Assembly (NCBI GenBank): GCA_021296025.1
Contig: JAGWBF010000040.1
Location: 2,789-16,754, forward strand
Direction: 5' to 3'
Length of the DNA stretch: 13,966 nt
Origin: Dehalococcoidia bacterium
GTDB lineage: Bacteria; Chloroflexota; Dehalococcoidia; Lucifugimonadales; JAGWBF01
Made by a program: the position numbers and the translations under genes. Shown one piece after another: positions 1 to 7,793 of the stretch. Below the pieces are notes generated by a model. The model was not told where the DNA came from. It saw nothing but the letters and a program-made list of their open reading frames with translations, and made no database searches. Numbering within the stretch: position 1 is the first letter of the stretch; every line of letters starts with the position of its first letter.

Positions 1-1718
1 CCGGAATCTCCGTGCTCTTCAGCATGCTCATGGCTGGCCGCCTCATGTCCATTCGCGCCGCCCCCTATCGCTACTGGGGCCGAATGTCCATCATCGCCAT
101 ACTTGGTGCTCCAGTGGGCGTCCAGACCATGCACCTGCGGAATCTCGGCGAAGTTGTAGACGGGCGGCGGCGAGGGAATCGACCACTCCAGGGTCCTGCC
201 GTCCCAAGGGTCGCTGGGGGCGATCTCGCCCTTCTTCAAGCTCCGGAGTGCATTGTGGATAAAGATCAGGATAGAGGCCGCCATGAAGAAGGCGCCCACG
301 GTGGCGACGATATTCCACAAGTCCCAGCCCATGGCTGAATCGAAGGTGTGTATGCGCCGGGGCATTCCCTGAAGGCCGAGGAAGTGCATGGGGAAGAAGG
401 TGACGTTGAACCCAATCATCATCCCCCAGAAATGCAGTTTGCCGAGGTTGTCGTCCATCATCCTGCCCGTCATCTTGGGCCACCAGTAGTAGAGGCCGGC
501 GAAGATGGCGAAGATGCTTCCGCCGAACAGGACATAGTGGATGTGGGCGACGACAAAGTAGGTGTCCTGTTGCTGGGCGTCGGCGGGAGCAGAGGCGTGC
601 ATAACCCCGCTGAGCCCGCCGATTATGAACAGGGACACAAACCCCACCGCAAAGAGCAGGGGGGTCTTGATATTGATTGACCCTCCCCACAGGGTGCCGA
701 TCCAGTTGAATATCTTGATTCCCGTCGGGATAGCGATGGCCATGGTGGCGATGCTGAACACCGAGTTGGACCAAGCTCCCAGGCCGACTGTGAACATATG
801 GTGGCTCCACACACCCCAACCCATGAACCCGATGATTATTCCCGACAGGACCACCACCCGATACCCGAAGAGGGGCTTGCGGGAGAAGGTCGGCAGGATC
901 TCAGATATGATGCCCATCGCCGGAAGGATCAAAATGTATACCTCGGGATGGCCGAACACCCAGAACAGGTGCTGCCAAAGGACCGGATCGCCGCCGAGGG
1001 CCGGGTTGAAGAAACCGGTGCCGAACTGCCGGTCGAAGAGGAGCTCGATCAGGCCTACGGTGATCACTGGGAAGGCCAGGATTATCAGGAAGGAGGTCAC
1101 TAGGGTCATCCAGACGAACACCGGCATGCGCATCAGGCTCATCCCTGGGGCGCGCATGTTGAGAATCGTAACGATGAAGTTGAAGGCTGCAGCCATGGAG
1201 GCTGTGCCGAGGACGAGCAGCCCGACCACGTAGAAGTCGACACCATGGCCTGTGTTGAAGGGCGGTTCGGAAAGGTTGGCGTAGTTGAACCATCCCGTGT
1301 TGGGCGATCCTCCCATGAGCCATCCGCTGTTCAGCAGGATGCCCCCAAACAGGAATATCCAGTAGCTCAGTGCGTTCAGGCGGGGGAAGGCCACATCCCG
1401 GGCCCCGATCATCAGGGGAATCAGGAAGTTGAAGAAGGAGGCGGTCAGGGGCATGATGGCGAGGAAGATCATCGTCAGCGCATGCATGGTGAAGAGCTGG
1501 CTGAACACCTCGGGGCTGACGATGTCCTGCTCGGGCCTTGCAAGCTGAGTGCGCATCAGCAGGGCTTCCAAGCCGGCGATCAGGAAGAAGATGAATGCCG
1601 TGACACCGTAAAGGATGCCAATGCGCTTGTGGTCAACGGTGGTGATCCAGCTCCACACGCCGTGGTAGCCGCTGGGACGGCGTAATGCCCCGCTTAAGGC
1701 GTCACCAAAGGTCACCAT
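1..1718 (-). CDS. coxA: Cytochrome c oxidase subunit I (partial, C-terminus beyond left edge)
   Basis: Catalytic heme-copper subunit that reduces O2 to water and pumps protons in the cytoplasmic membrane. The frame stays open from the ATG at 1718 to the window edge (572 codons), so the 3' end is missing. A perfect GGAGGTGA ribosome site (1721-1729) fixes the start. All redox ligands are visible: H79 and H394 for heme a, H392 for heme a3, H257/H306/H307 for CuB, and the crosslinking Y261 in HPEVY. E259, D108 (GARDVAFP) and K335 (PTGIKIF) mark intact D and K proton channels, so this is an A-type oxidase. The visible C-terminal tail after the last helix is rich in His, Glu and Gly. It may stop soon (usual length 530-600) or continue into a subunit III fusion; the window cannot tell. 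It lies 79 bp downstream of coxB on the same strand, so cotranscription is likely. Family identification is secure. Confidence 0.97.
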   Translation of the reverse strand, partial: MVTFGDALSGALRRPSGYHGVWSWITTVDHKRIGILYGVTAFIFFLIAGLEALLMRTQLARPEQDIVSPEVFSQLFTMHALTMIFLAIMPLTASFFNFLIPLMIGARDVAFPRLNALSYWIFLFGGILLNSGWLMGGSPNTGWFNYANLSEPPFNTGHGVDFYVVGLLVLGTASMAAAFNFIVTILNMRAPGMSLMRMPVFVWMTLVTSFLIILAFPVITVGLIELLFDRQFGTGFFNPALGGDPVLWQHLFWVFGHPEVYILILPAMGIISEILPTFSRKPLFGYRVVVLSGIIIGFMGWGVWSHHMFTVGLGAWSNSVFSIATMAIAIPTGIKIFNWIGTLWGGSINIKTPLLFAVGFVSLFIIGGLSGVMHASAPADAQQQDTYFVVAHIHYVLFGGSIFAIFAGLYYWWPKMTGRMMDDNLGKLHFWGMMIGFNVTFFPMHFLGLQGMPRRIHTFDSAMGWDLWNIVATVGAFFMAASILIFIHNALRSLKKGEIAPSDPWDGRTLEWSIPSPPPVYNFAEIPQVHGLDAHWSTKYGDDGHSAPVAIGGGANGHEAASHEHAEEHGDS

Positions 1719-1797
1719 GGCTCACCTCCGAAGTGCCCTCCCTCGTTATGTGTGCTCAACACCGCAGTCCAGCCTCTTCTTGATTCAAGGTACACCA

Positions 1798-2904
1798 TTA
1801 CTTCAAGCTCAGCAGGTAAGCTGCAAGCTGGGAAACCTCTAGGGCCGACAACTCCGAGTCGGGATCGATGTAGACCGTGGCTAGCTCGGCCATACGATTC
1901 CCCTCCTTGACGCTGTCGGGATCGCTGAGCCAAGCTCTGAGGTTCTCTCCGCCTGCATCATTATCCAGGAGTCCTGCCGCCAGGGTGCCCCTGGTCCCGA
2001 AATTGGTGAGGTTCGGCGCCGGGAATCGAAGCTCTCCCCTCTCGAACCCTTCTTTAAGAGCGAGACGTGCCTCCGCAGAGGCGGGCCCATTTACGGCATG
2101 GCAGAGGAGGCATCCCCTGCTGGCAAAGAGCTGGGCTCCCTGGGCTTCATCGGAGCCATCGGCAGGCGCCGGACGGGTGGCCAGCTCATGGTAGTTTGCC
2201 ACCCAGGCGTCAAACTCATCAGGCTCTTCTACGATTACACGGAACCTCATGTGGGAATGGGCGACTCCGCAAAACTCGGCGCACTGTGCGTAGAACTCGC
2301 CCGTTTCCATCGGCGTGAACTTCAACCAATTTTCGTTGTTAGGTATCACATCGACCTTACCTTGCAGCTTCGGTATCCAGAAACTGTGGATAACGTCGTC
2401 GGACCTGAGCAGCAGTCGGACAGGCCTTTCGACGGGCAGGCGCAGCTCGTTGGCGGTGATCACGTTCTCTTCTGGGTACTCGAACTCCCACCACCACTGG
2501 TGCCCGGTAACGATGACGTTAAGGGAGTCCTCGGGAGGTTCCGACTCTAGGTCGAATATGTAGATGACGGTGGGCACTGCAATTACCGCCAGGACGATTG
2601 CAGGGGCAATGGTCCAGCCGATCTCCAGGGGTGTGTTGCCGTGGGTCTGGGCCGGCATGGTGTTGTCGTTACGCCGACGGGCGTAACGAATGACCGCGTA
2701 GATCAGAATCCCCTCGACCACCACGAAGACCGCTACCGCTGCCCAGCCGATGATGGCCAGCAGGTCCAGCAATTTCTGGGCCTCCGGGGATGCCGCTTCG
2801 AAAGTTGACTGATTGTCCGCTGGGTTGCAGCTCAGCAGCACCAAGAGGGCCGCCATTGACAAGAGGGCAAGGACGCCCCTGCTCTTAAGCTGTCTGGGTA
2901 TCAC
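1798..2904 (-). CDS. coxB: Cytochrome c oxidase subunit II with fused cytochrome c domain (caa3 type)
   Basis: Electron-entry subunit of the oxidase, 368 residues. A lipobox (LLSC, Cys26) indicates a lipid-anchored N-terminus. Two membrane helices follow (about 49-74 and 97-117), then the CuA cupredoxin domain with H173, C208, E210, C212, H216 and M219. The C-terminal third is a class I cytochrome c domain: CLLCH at 265-269 and probable distal ligand M338 (EGNRM). With its own heme c, the enzyme would be caa3-type and can accept electrons from a small cytochrome c or directly from the bc/alternative complex. The start is GTG, supported by AGGAG six bases upstream. A 153-bp gap separates it from ctaB and holds a promoter candidate, so coxBA may have its own transcript as well as read-through from ctaAB. 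TAA stop. No missing residues seen. Confidence 0.97.
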   Translation of the reverse strand: MIPRQLKSRGVLALLSMAALLVLLSCNPADNQSTFEAASPEAQKLLDLLAIIGWAAVAVFVVVEGILIYAVIRYARRRNDNTMPAQTHGNTPLEIGWTIAPAIVLAVIAVPTVIYIFDLESEPPEDSLNVIVTGHQWWWEFEYPEENVITANELRLPVERPVRLLLRSDDVIHSFWIPKLQGKVDVIPNNENWLKFTPMETGEFYAQCAEFCGVAHSHMRFRVIVEEPDEFDAWVANYHELATRPAPADGSDEAQGAQLFASRGCLLCHAVNGPASAEARLALKEGFERGELRFPAPNLTNFGTRGTLAAGLLDNDAGGENLRAWLSDPDSVKEGNRMAELATVYIDPDSELSALEVSQLAAYLLSLK

Positions 2905-2993
2905 CAGGGTCTCCTTGATCGATTACCCTTCCCGTTGGGGTTGCCGGGCACGGGTGTAGGCAGGTGCTGACGTAGGGTCGCATAGCGGCTAAG

Positions 2994-3022
2994 AGTTTAC
3001 CAAGGGAACCTTCCCCTTTCAA
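2994..3022 (-). promoter_or_regulatory. Candidate sigma70-type promoter for coxB-coxA
   Basis: On the minus strand TTGAAA (3022-3017) is separated by exactly 17 bases from TAAACT (2999-2994), inside the ctaB-coxB gap. Transcription would start near 2987 and leave a leader of about 83 bases before the coxB GTG. Matches are 5/6 and 4/6 to the consensus hexamers; no experimental support. Confidence 0.35.
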
Positions 3023-3057
3023 GGGCAATGTCCCGAGTTTTTCCCAACCTGCGGTCT

Positions 3058-3999
3058 TCATCCCAGGTTGACCGTCGTGTCTATCATGATAGCTGCAAAC
3101 AGAAGGGCGAGGTACAACAGGGAGAACAGGTAAACCCGGCGCTCTCGCTGGGAGGCGTCCCGCCTGGAAGCGCCTTCCCCAATGCTGACAAGGCGCCATG
3201 CATAGTAGAGGAACACGATTCCCAGGGCAGCGGCGGAGCTGAAGTATATCCATCCCACCTGCTGGACGGTAAAGGGCAGCAGGGTCAGGGCCACTAGGAT
3301 AATCGTGTACAGGAAGATGTTCCTCCGGGTCTCGGTCTCTCCATATACCACGGGCATCATGGGTATTCCTGCCCTGGCGTAGTCGTCTTTCATAAGGAGC
3401 GACAGCGCCCAGAAGTGGGGAGGTGTCCAGAAGAAGATGATGCCGAACAGGTACAGAGCAGGAAGCTCCACACCGCCGGTCACCGCAGCCCAGCCTGCCA
3501 AAGGTGGCACTGCTCCCGCGGCGCCACCTATTACGATATTCTGCGGGGTCATTCTCTTCAGCCAGAGGGTGTACACCAGCACATAGAACAGGGTCCCGCC
3601 AAGGGTTATGAGGGCGCTCAGCAGATTGACCGTCGATGCCAGGAGGGCAAAGGCGAAAACGTTCAGCAAGATCCCGAAGACAAGGGCTGAATTCGGACTC
3701 ACCCTTCGTCCGGGGATGGGACGACGATTGGTGCGGAGCATCATGCTGTCCACATCCCTGTCCAGGTAGTGGTTGATTGAGCTGGCCCCTGCGGCCGCAC
3801 TTCCGCCTCCCAGCAGCAGTAGGGTGGCCACCGACAAGGGCGGAACACCCTGGGCAGCCAGGAACATGCCGCCGAGGGCAGTTATCAGCAGAAGGACTAC
3901 GATGGGCGGTTTGGTAAGGGCCACGTAGTCGGAAAATATGGACAGCACCTGCCCCGGGGCGGACGAGCGTGTGAAGGTTTCATGACCCAGCTTAAGCAT
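3058..3999 (-). CDS. ctaB: Protoheme IX farnesyltransferase (heme O synthase)
   Basis: Integral membrane UbiA-family prenyltransferase (313 residues) that adds the hydroxyethylfarnesyl tail to heme B, giving heme O, the precursor of heme A. The first prenyl-diphosphate/Mg2+ motif is N76xxxD80RD82xD84 followed by MMLRTxxRP; the second conserved region is DDYARAGIPMMPV (205-217). Several hydrophobic helices span the protein and the length is typical (280-320). The ATG at 3999 overlaps the end of ctaA by eight bases (GGACATGCTTAA), which suggests translational coupling; only a weak AAGGGA lies upstream. TGA stop at 3058-3060. Its position between ctaA and the coxBA genes fits its role in supplying heme A to this oxidase. 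The symbol cyoE is used in organisms with a bo3 oxidase; the neighbours here favour ctaB. Confidence 0.95.
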   Translation of the reverse strand: MLKLGHETFTRSSAPGQVLSIFSDYVALTKPPIVVLLLITALGGMFLAAQGVPPLSVATLLLLGGGSAAAGASSINHYLDRDVDSMMLRTNRRPIPGRRVSPNSALVFGILLNVFAFALLASTVNLLSALITLGGTLFYVLVYTLWLKRMTPQNIVIGGAAGAVPPLAGWAAVTGGVELPALYLFGIIFFWTPPHFWALSLLMKDDYARAGIPMMPVVYGETETRRNIFLYTIILVALTLLPFTVQQVGWIYFSSAAALGIVFLYYAWRLVSIGEGASRRDASQRERRVYLFSLLYLALLFAAIMIDTTVNLG

Positions 4000-4918
4000 G
4001 TCCGTTTCCCTTCAACTCCCTCGGCCTGCCCATCACCACCATGATGGCGAGGATAACGAGGGACACCCACATCAGGGTCCCCAGGGAAAGGTGGGTTGCC
4101 CGCAGCTCGGCGGTGAACCCGCCCGTGACCACGGCTGCTCCAAGTCCCACCTGCAGTACAAGCAGCCCGGCCAGGGCTATTGCTGTCCACCTCAGGTGGC
4201 CCCAGTCCCTCCCCTGTCGCCATGCCCGCACCAGAACGACGGCCACCAGGGCCGAAACCACCAGGGTCACGAGGCGATGGGCCATATGCACCGAGGCATG
4301 GTGTCCTTCTGGGATGAAACTGCCATCACACAAGGGCCACGATACTCCGCAAGATGCGGTTGCTCCCGACACGGTGACGTAGGAACCGGTGATCAGCAGC
4401 ACGTACGCCATTCCCGTGGTCAGCAGGGTTATGCGCCGCAGGCCAACCAGAGGTGCCCGTCCTGCGTCGGAATGCTGGGCGTTTCGGGGGGTGCTAAGAG
4501 CCAGCGCGCTGGCCAGCACCATGCAGGCGATCAGGGCTTCTGCGGTCGCGAGATGGGCTAGGACGAGGCCTCCAGGCAGTTCAGTCAGGACGGTTACCCC
4601 GCCCAGTGCGCCCTGGACGAGAACCAGGACCACCCCAAGCAAGCTGAAGGTCAGGAACCAGCGTCGGTCCCTGTGCCAACGCCAGACTATGAATGCCTGG
4701 GCCGCTACCAACACACCTACAAGGGCAGCCAGCGTGCGATGAGAGTATTCGATGAGGGCATGATATTCGATGGGTGGGAAAAGCTGACCGTGGCAAAGGG
4801 GCCAATCCGGACATCCCAAACCCGAGTTTGTGAGCCTCACCACTCCTCCCAAGGTTATCAGCGCAAAGATGCAAACAACGGTGGAAACGGTGAGAACCTG
4901 TAGCTTGGGCCCAACCAT
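3992..4918 (-). CDS. ctaA: Heme A synthase (COX15/CtaA family)
   Basis: Oxidises the C8 methyl of heme O to a formyl group, giving heme A for the oxidase encoded downstream. The 308-residue protein has eight hydrophobic segments and two homologous halves. Residues align one for one with the Bacillus subtilis enzyme pattern: E57 and H60 (EYSHRT), H122, H214 (HMAHRL) and H276 as heme ligands, and cysteine pairs C36/C42 (GCPDWPLC) and C190/C197 (CGVSWPLC). The presence of both loop cysteine pairs is typical of Gram-positive-type CtaA rather than proteobacterial forms lacking them. The ATG at 4918 is the only reasonable start, but no clear Shine-Dalgarno precedes it. It is the first gene of the ctaA-ctaB-coxB-coxA cluster, with a promoter candidate about 165 bp upstream. 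Confidence 0.95.
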   Translation of the reverse strand: MVGPKLQVLTVSTVVCIFALITLGGVVRLTNSGLGCPDWPLCHGQLFPPIEYHALIEYSHRTLAALVGVLVAAQAFIVWRWHRDRRWFLTFSLLGVVLVLVQGALGGVTVLTELPGGLVLAHLATAEALIACMVLASALALSTPRNAQHSDAGRAPLVGLRRITLLTTGMAYVLLITGSYVTVSGATASCGVSWPLCDGSFIPEGHHASVHMAHRLVTLVVSALVAVVLVRAWRQGRDWGHLRWTAIALAGLLVLQVGLGAAVVTGGFTAELRATHLSLGTLMWVSLVILAIMVVMGRPRELKGNGHA

Positions 4919-5052
4919 ACGCCCGCCGCCTGCACTCCAGCGTCTATGGGATGCAACCCCGTTGCCCTCATAGGGCAGATCCGAGAACCTAGGTCTGCGG
5001 GTATGACCAGCCAGTAGCTATCGGGAAATTCGGATGGTCCTACCTGAAAAGT

Positions 5053-5074
5053 TCGTTAAAAATTTCACTAACGA
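5053..5074. promoter_or_regulatory. Inverted repeat, possible operator of the ctaA promoter
   Basis: TCGTTA (5053-5058) and its exact complement TAACGA (5069-5074) flank an AT-rich 10-base centre. Relative to the ctaA promoter candidate it covers about +3 to +24, the usual place for a repressor site. The binding protein is unknown. It could also be a weak stem, but no U-run follows. Confidence 0.35.
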
Positions 5075-5083
5075 CTTAGACGC

Positions 5084-5112
5084 AGGTTAGCATAGGGCAG
5101 TGTGATTGTCAA
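5084..5112 (-). promoter_or_regulatory. Candidate promoter for the ctaAB(-coxBA) cluster
   Basis: Minus-strand TTGACA (5112-5107, perfect) with a 17-base spacer to TAACCT (5089-5084). Predicted start near 5077 gives an untranslated leader of about 160 bases to ctaA. The leader contains short hairpins (CCCT-ATG-AGGG near 4966-4976; GCAGA/TCTGC near 4976-5000) but no riboswitch that I recognise. The -35 lies only about 13 bases beyond the epimerase stop codon. Confidence 0.5.
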
Positions 5113-5124
5113 TTTAAGAGGCTT

Positions 5125-6105
5125 CTAGTCCAGAAAAGGTGCAGTATCCCTCCAGCCCATGTAGTCGGCGATTCCCATCGAAAGATCGAACACGGGCTGG
5201 AAGCCGGTGTCCTGGTAAAGGCGAGAGCCGTCCAGTATGCCCCGTACATAGCCCGGGTACAGGTTTCCGTACACCTTGGCTGGGTCATCATAGAACTCCA
5301 GGCCGGGGCGCACTTCCCGGAGGGCGTCAACAACATCGCCAAGGGTTACCTTCCTGCCTGTGGTGATGTTGTACACATCATGGGACAGGGTGGGCGCATC
5401 AAGCACCTGGCAGATGCCTGCAGCTGTGTCGCTGACATAGGTGTAGTCCCTCCCCAGGCTGCGGTCGCCGACAGGTATGGCCTCCCCCCGGGCTGCTTTC
5501 CCGGTGCACTCGTACAACACCGACATGACCGCCCTGTGACCGGTGATCCGTTCCATGGGACCGTAGGGCGATGCCAGCCGTACGCTGACGGAAGGGAATC
5601 CGTGCATCTCACCGTAGCGCCGAGTCAGCAGTTCGCTGGCATACTTGGTAGAGGCATAGAGGGTTCGGGGGTAGAGTTTCACATCCTCTCCCAGGAGCTC
5701 TTCTGACCCGCGTGCTTCTCCGTACACAGCCCCAGAGCTGATGTACAGGAACCGGCGCAAGGGAAGTCCGGCTGCCAGCTCCAGCATGTTGGTTGTGCCC
5801 ACTACGTTGATATTGACGATGGAGAGGCTGCTCTCCTTCTCTATATCCTCCCGGGTGGCGGTGAAAACGGCGGCGTGAACGACCTTGTCGATGGCCTGCC
5901 CTTCCACCGCCTTCTTTAGGTCACCGGGCTCCAGGATGCTTCCCGTTGAAAAGCTGACCTGGGAGGCCCAGGGTTCGAGGAACTTCAGAACCATCTCATC
6001 GGGCGGCGACAGGTCCAGGGACACCACTTCGTGCCCCCTCTGGGCCAGCGCCCTGATAATATTGCTGCCTACAAAGCCGGTGCCGCCGGTAACCAGGGTG
6101 GCCAT
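5125..6105 (-). CDS. NAD-dependent epimerase/dehydratase (extended SDR, UDP-sugar epimerase-like)
   Basis: Cytoplasmic Rossmann-fold enzyme of 326 residues, probably acting on a nucleotide sugar. The N-terminal NAD site is G7xxG10xxG13 (VTGGTGFVGSN) with D31 ending the second strand, which favours NAD over NADP. The catalytic set is S123/S124 in YISSGAVYG and Y150xxxK154 (YASTK). The C-terminal substrate part includes RDYTYVSD and NITTGR, as in UDP-glucose 4-epimerase relatives. Substrate cannot be assigned, so no symbol is given. ATG start supported by AAGGAG five bases upstream and a promoter candidate at 6138-6165. It stands alone: the next gene upstream (TreT-like) is divergent and ctaA begins 206 bp downstream with its own promoter candidate. 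No lesions. Confidence 0.9.
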   Translation of the reverse strand: MATLVTGGTGFVGSNIIRALAQRGHEVVSLDLSPPDEMVLKFLEPWASQVSFSTGSILEPGDLKKAVEGQAIDKVVHAAVFTATREDIEKESSLSIVNINVVGTTNMLELAAGLPLRRFLYISSGAVYGEARGSEELLGEDVKLYPRTLYASTKYASELLTRRYGEMHGFPSVSVRLASPYGPMERITGHRAVMSVLYECTGKAARGEAIPVGDRSLGRDYTYVSDTAAGICQVLDAPTLSHDVYNITTGRKVTLGDVVDALREVRPGLEFYDDPAKVYGNLYPGYVRGILDGSRLYQDTGFQPVFDLSMGIADYMGWRDTAPFLD

Positions 6106-6137
6106 ATCTACTCCTTACCCGGTTTCTTGTTTAGTGC

Positions 6138-6165
6138 AGTGTAACATTGCCTCCGCCCATGTCGA
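6138..6165 (-). promoter_or_regulatory. Candidate promoter of the epimerase gene
   Basis: Minus-strand TCGACA (6165-6160, 5/6 to consensus), 16-base spacer, TACACT (6143-6138, 4/6). Predicted start near 6131 would leave about 25 untranslated bases containing the AAGGAG ribosome site. The rest of the 152-bp divergent gap (to 6257) is AT-rich, but I see no convincing plus-strand promoter in it; TATGAT at 6214-6219 is the best -10 and lacks a good -35. Confidence 0.4.
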
Positions 6166-6257
6166 AAATGTCGTTAATCTAGACAGGCATCTATTGAAAA
6201 GGGGCTTGTTCTCTATGATATTGTTGATAACCTGTATAGCAGGCTGCAAATCGGAAT

Positions 6258-7625
6258 GTGTTTGGGGGCGAATTGGCGCAACGGACGCCGACAGGAAATA
6301 AGGTTGAAAGCTTCACTCGCAATGGTGCGAAGTCTGGACTAAACGGACGCGAACATTCTGCTCGATTAGCCCCGTTGGTAGAGAGGAATACAGGTCCGCT
6401 GCAACTGGTTTCCGTTGGCAACGCCTCCCTGGACTCTTACCGTAAGCCAGCCGGCGGGAAGGCCCTGGAGGAGGTCAGGAGGTTGGCGTCCCCCTTGGAG
6501 GGCGCCCGGGTTCTGCACCTCAACTCTACCGCTTACGGCGGCGGAGTTGCCGAAATCCTTCGCTCCGATATCCCCCTGATGCGAGACATCGGCATCCATG
6601 CCGATTGGATGACCATCGCCGGGGACGACCCGTTCTTTCGCGTTACCAAGGCTTTCCACAACGCCCTTCAGGGCGCCGAGTATCATCTGACCGGGGCGGC
6701 GAAGCGGGCCTACCTGGACACCAACTCCCCCAACACAGCATTCTCTTATGACGACTATTATTACATCATCGTGCACGACCCCCAGCCGGCAGCCATCCGG
6801 TCCATGTACGGTTCCAGTAAGGCCAAATGGGTGTGGCGGTGTCACATAGACCTGTCCGATCCCAACCCCCAGGTATGGCGTTTTCTGCGCCCCTACGTCG
6901 ATGCCTACGATGCAGTAATCTTTACGATGGCCGAGTACGCCATGAAAGACCTGCCGCCGGAGAAGGTGCGGTTGATCCCGCCGGCCATTGACCCGACAAC
7001 CCCGAAGAACACCTCTCTCCCTCCCAAGCTGTGCGAGAACATTCTCTCCTTTGCGGGCATCGATACCAGAAGGCCCCTCGTGACCCAGGTCTCCCGTTTC
7101 GATCCCTGGAAGGACCCCTTGGGCGTGGTGGAGGTTTACCGCAGGGTGAAGAGGCAGGTGCCGGAGGTCCAGCTGGCTATGCTGGGCCACCTGGCCATGG
7201 ACGACCCCCAGGGCGCGGAGATGTACGAGGCTACCAGGAAGGCCGCGGGCAGCGACCCCGATGTGCACATGTACACCAACTTCACTGCTGCAAGCAGCAT
7301 CGAAGTGAATGCCTTCCAGCGCTCGTCGGATGTGGTCATCCAGAAGTCCATCCGGGAAGGATTCGGCTTGGTCGTGGCGGAAGCCCAGTGGAAGTCCACG
7401 GCTGTCGTAGCCGGTAGGGTCGGAGGCATCCCCATGCAGCTGCGGGACGGTAGTGGCGGCTACCTGGTGGACAGCGTCGATGAGTGCGCCGACAGGGTGC
7501 TTCACCTGCTTGAGGATCCGGAACAGGCCAAAGCCATGGGGGAGCGGGGCCACCGGTACATCCGCAGCCACTACTTGACTCCTCGTCTCGTGGCCGATGA
7601 GCTGAAGCTCTTGAGTTCCCTCTAG
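6258..7625 (+). CDS. TreT-like trehalose synthase (retaining GT4 glycosyltransferase)
   Basis: Resembles the TreT family, which makes trehalose from NDP-glucose and glucose; trehalose is a cytoplasmic compatible solute. The opening domain has the family hallmark STAYGGGVAEIL (90-101) followed by DWMTIAGDDPFF and VTKAFHNALQG (129-139). The C-terminal nucleotide-sugar domain has QVSRFDPWKDP (277-287) and the E-x7-E motif E367...E375 in REGFGLVVAEA, typical of retaining GT-B enzymes. TreT proteins usually begin close to the VxVGxxSLDxYR segment, here at about residue 51. The first 45 residues are therefore extra or not translated. The GTG at 6258 has no good ribosome site; TTG at 6273 or 6374 are alternatives, so the start is uncertain. 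TAG stop. Trehalose phosphorylase is a related alternative function. Confidence 0.8.
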   Translation: MFGGELAQRTPTGNKVESFTRNGAKSGLNGREHSARLAPLVERNTGPLQLVSVGNASLDSYRKPAGGKALEEVRRLASPLEGARVLHLNSTAYGGGVAEILRSDIPLMRDIGIHADWMTIAGDDPFFRVTKAFHNALQGAEYHLTGAAKRAYLDTNSPNTAFSYDDYYYIIVHDPQPAAIRSMYGSSKAKWVWRCHIDLSDPNPQVWRFLRPYVDAYDAVIFTMAEYAMKDLPPEKVRLIPPAIDPTTPKNTSLPPKLCENILSFAGIDTRRPLVTQVSRFDPWKDPLGVVEVYRRVKRQVPEVQLAMLGHLAMDDPQGAEMYEATRKAAGSDPDVHMYTNFTAASSIEVNAFQRSSDVVIQKSIREGFGLVVAEAQWKSTAVVAGRVGGIPMQLRDGSGGYLVDSVDECADRVLHLLEDPEQAKAMGERGHRYIRSHYLTPRLVADELKLLSSL

Positions 7626-7659
7626 ATACTCCTGCCTTGCCTCCTGCCGGACCTCCCGT

Positions 7660-7676
7660 AGCTGGACAATCCAGCT
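7660..7676 (+). terminator. Small hairpin after the TreT-like gene
   Basis: AGCTGGA-CAA-TCCAGCT is a perfect 7-bp stem with a 3-base loop, 34 bases after the TAG stop. It is followed by TGGTGTGTCTTATT, which is U-enriched but not a U-run, so termination would be weak. Confidence 0.35.
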
Positions 7677-7730
7677 TGGTGTGTCTTATTATCATTTCTG
7701 GCCCTCGGGCACCCGCTATGTAACTAAGGT

Positions 7731-7748
7731 TGTTCTTAGGTCAGAACA
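7731..7748. promoter_or_regulatory. Perfect 6-6-6 palindrome in the promoter region of the repeat-protein gene
   Basis: TGTTCT-TAGGTC-AGAACA is an exact inverted repeat 46 bp before the ATG at 7794. It starts one base after the beginning of a possible -35 (TTGTTC, 7730-7735) and ends before a possible -10 (TACATA, 7753-7758, 17-base spacing), so a bound protein would block the promoter. The arrangement GTTC-N8-GAAC differs from the Gram-positive LexA box (GAAC-N4-GTTC). The regulator is unknown. Confidence 0.35.
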
Positions 7749-7793
7749 GATTTACATAGTGCAGGCAAGTGTACCGAACAAGGAGGACTGTCG

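Noticed and set aside
91..819. 242-codon minus-strand open frame, and a second at 901-1323
   Set aside because: Both are frame-shifted shadows of coxA; the true frame carries every heme and copper ligand and is open over the whole region.
6366..7571. 401-codon minus-strand open frame
   Set aside because: Antisense to the TreT-like gene, whose plus-strand frame has clear family motifs; the antisense product shows no recognisable domain.
7731..7748. LexA/SOS box
   Set aside because: The half-sites point the other way and have wrong spacing compared with GAAC-N4-GTTC; no SOS gene is nearby.
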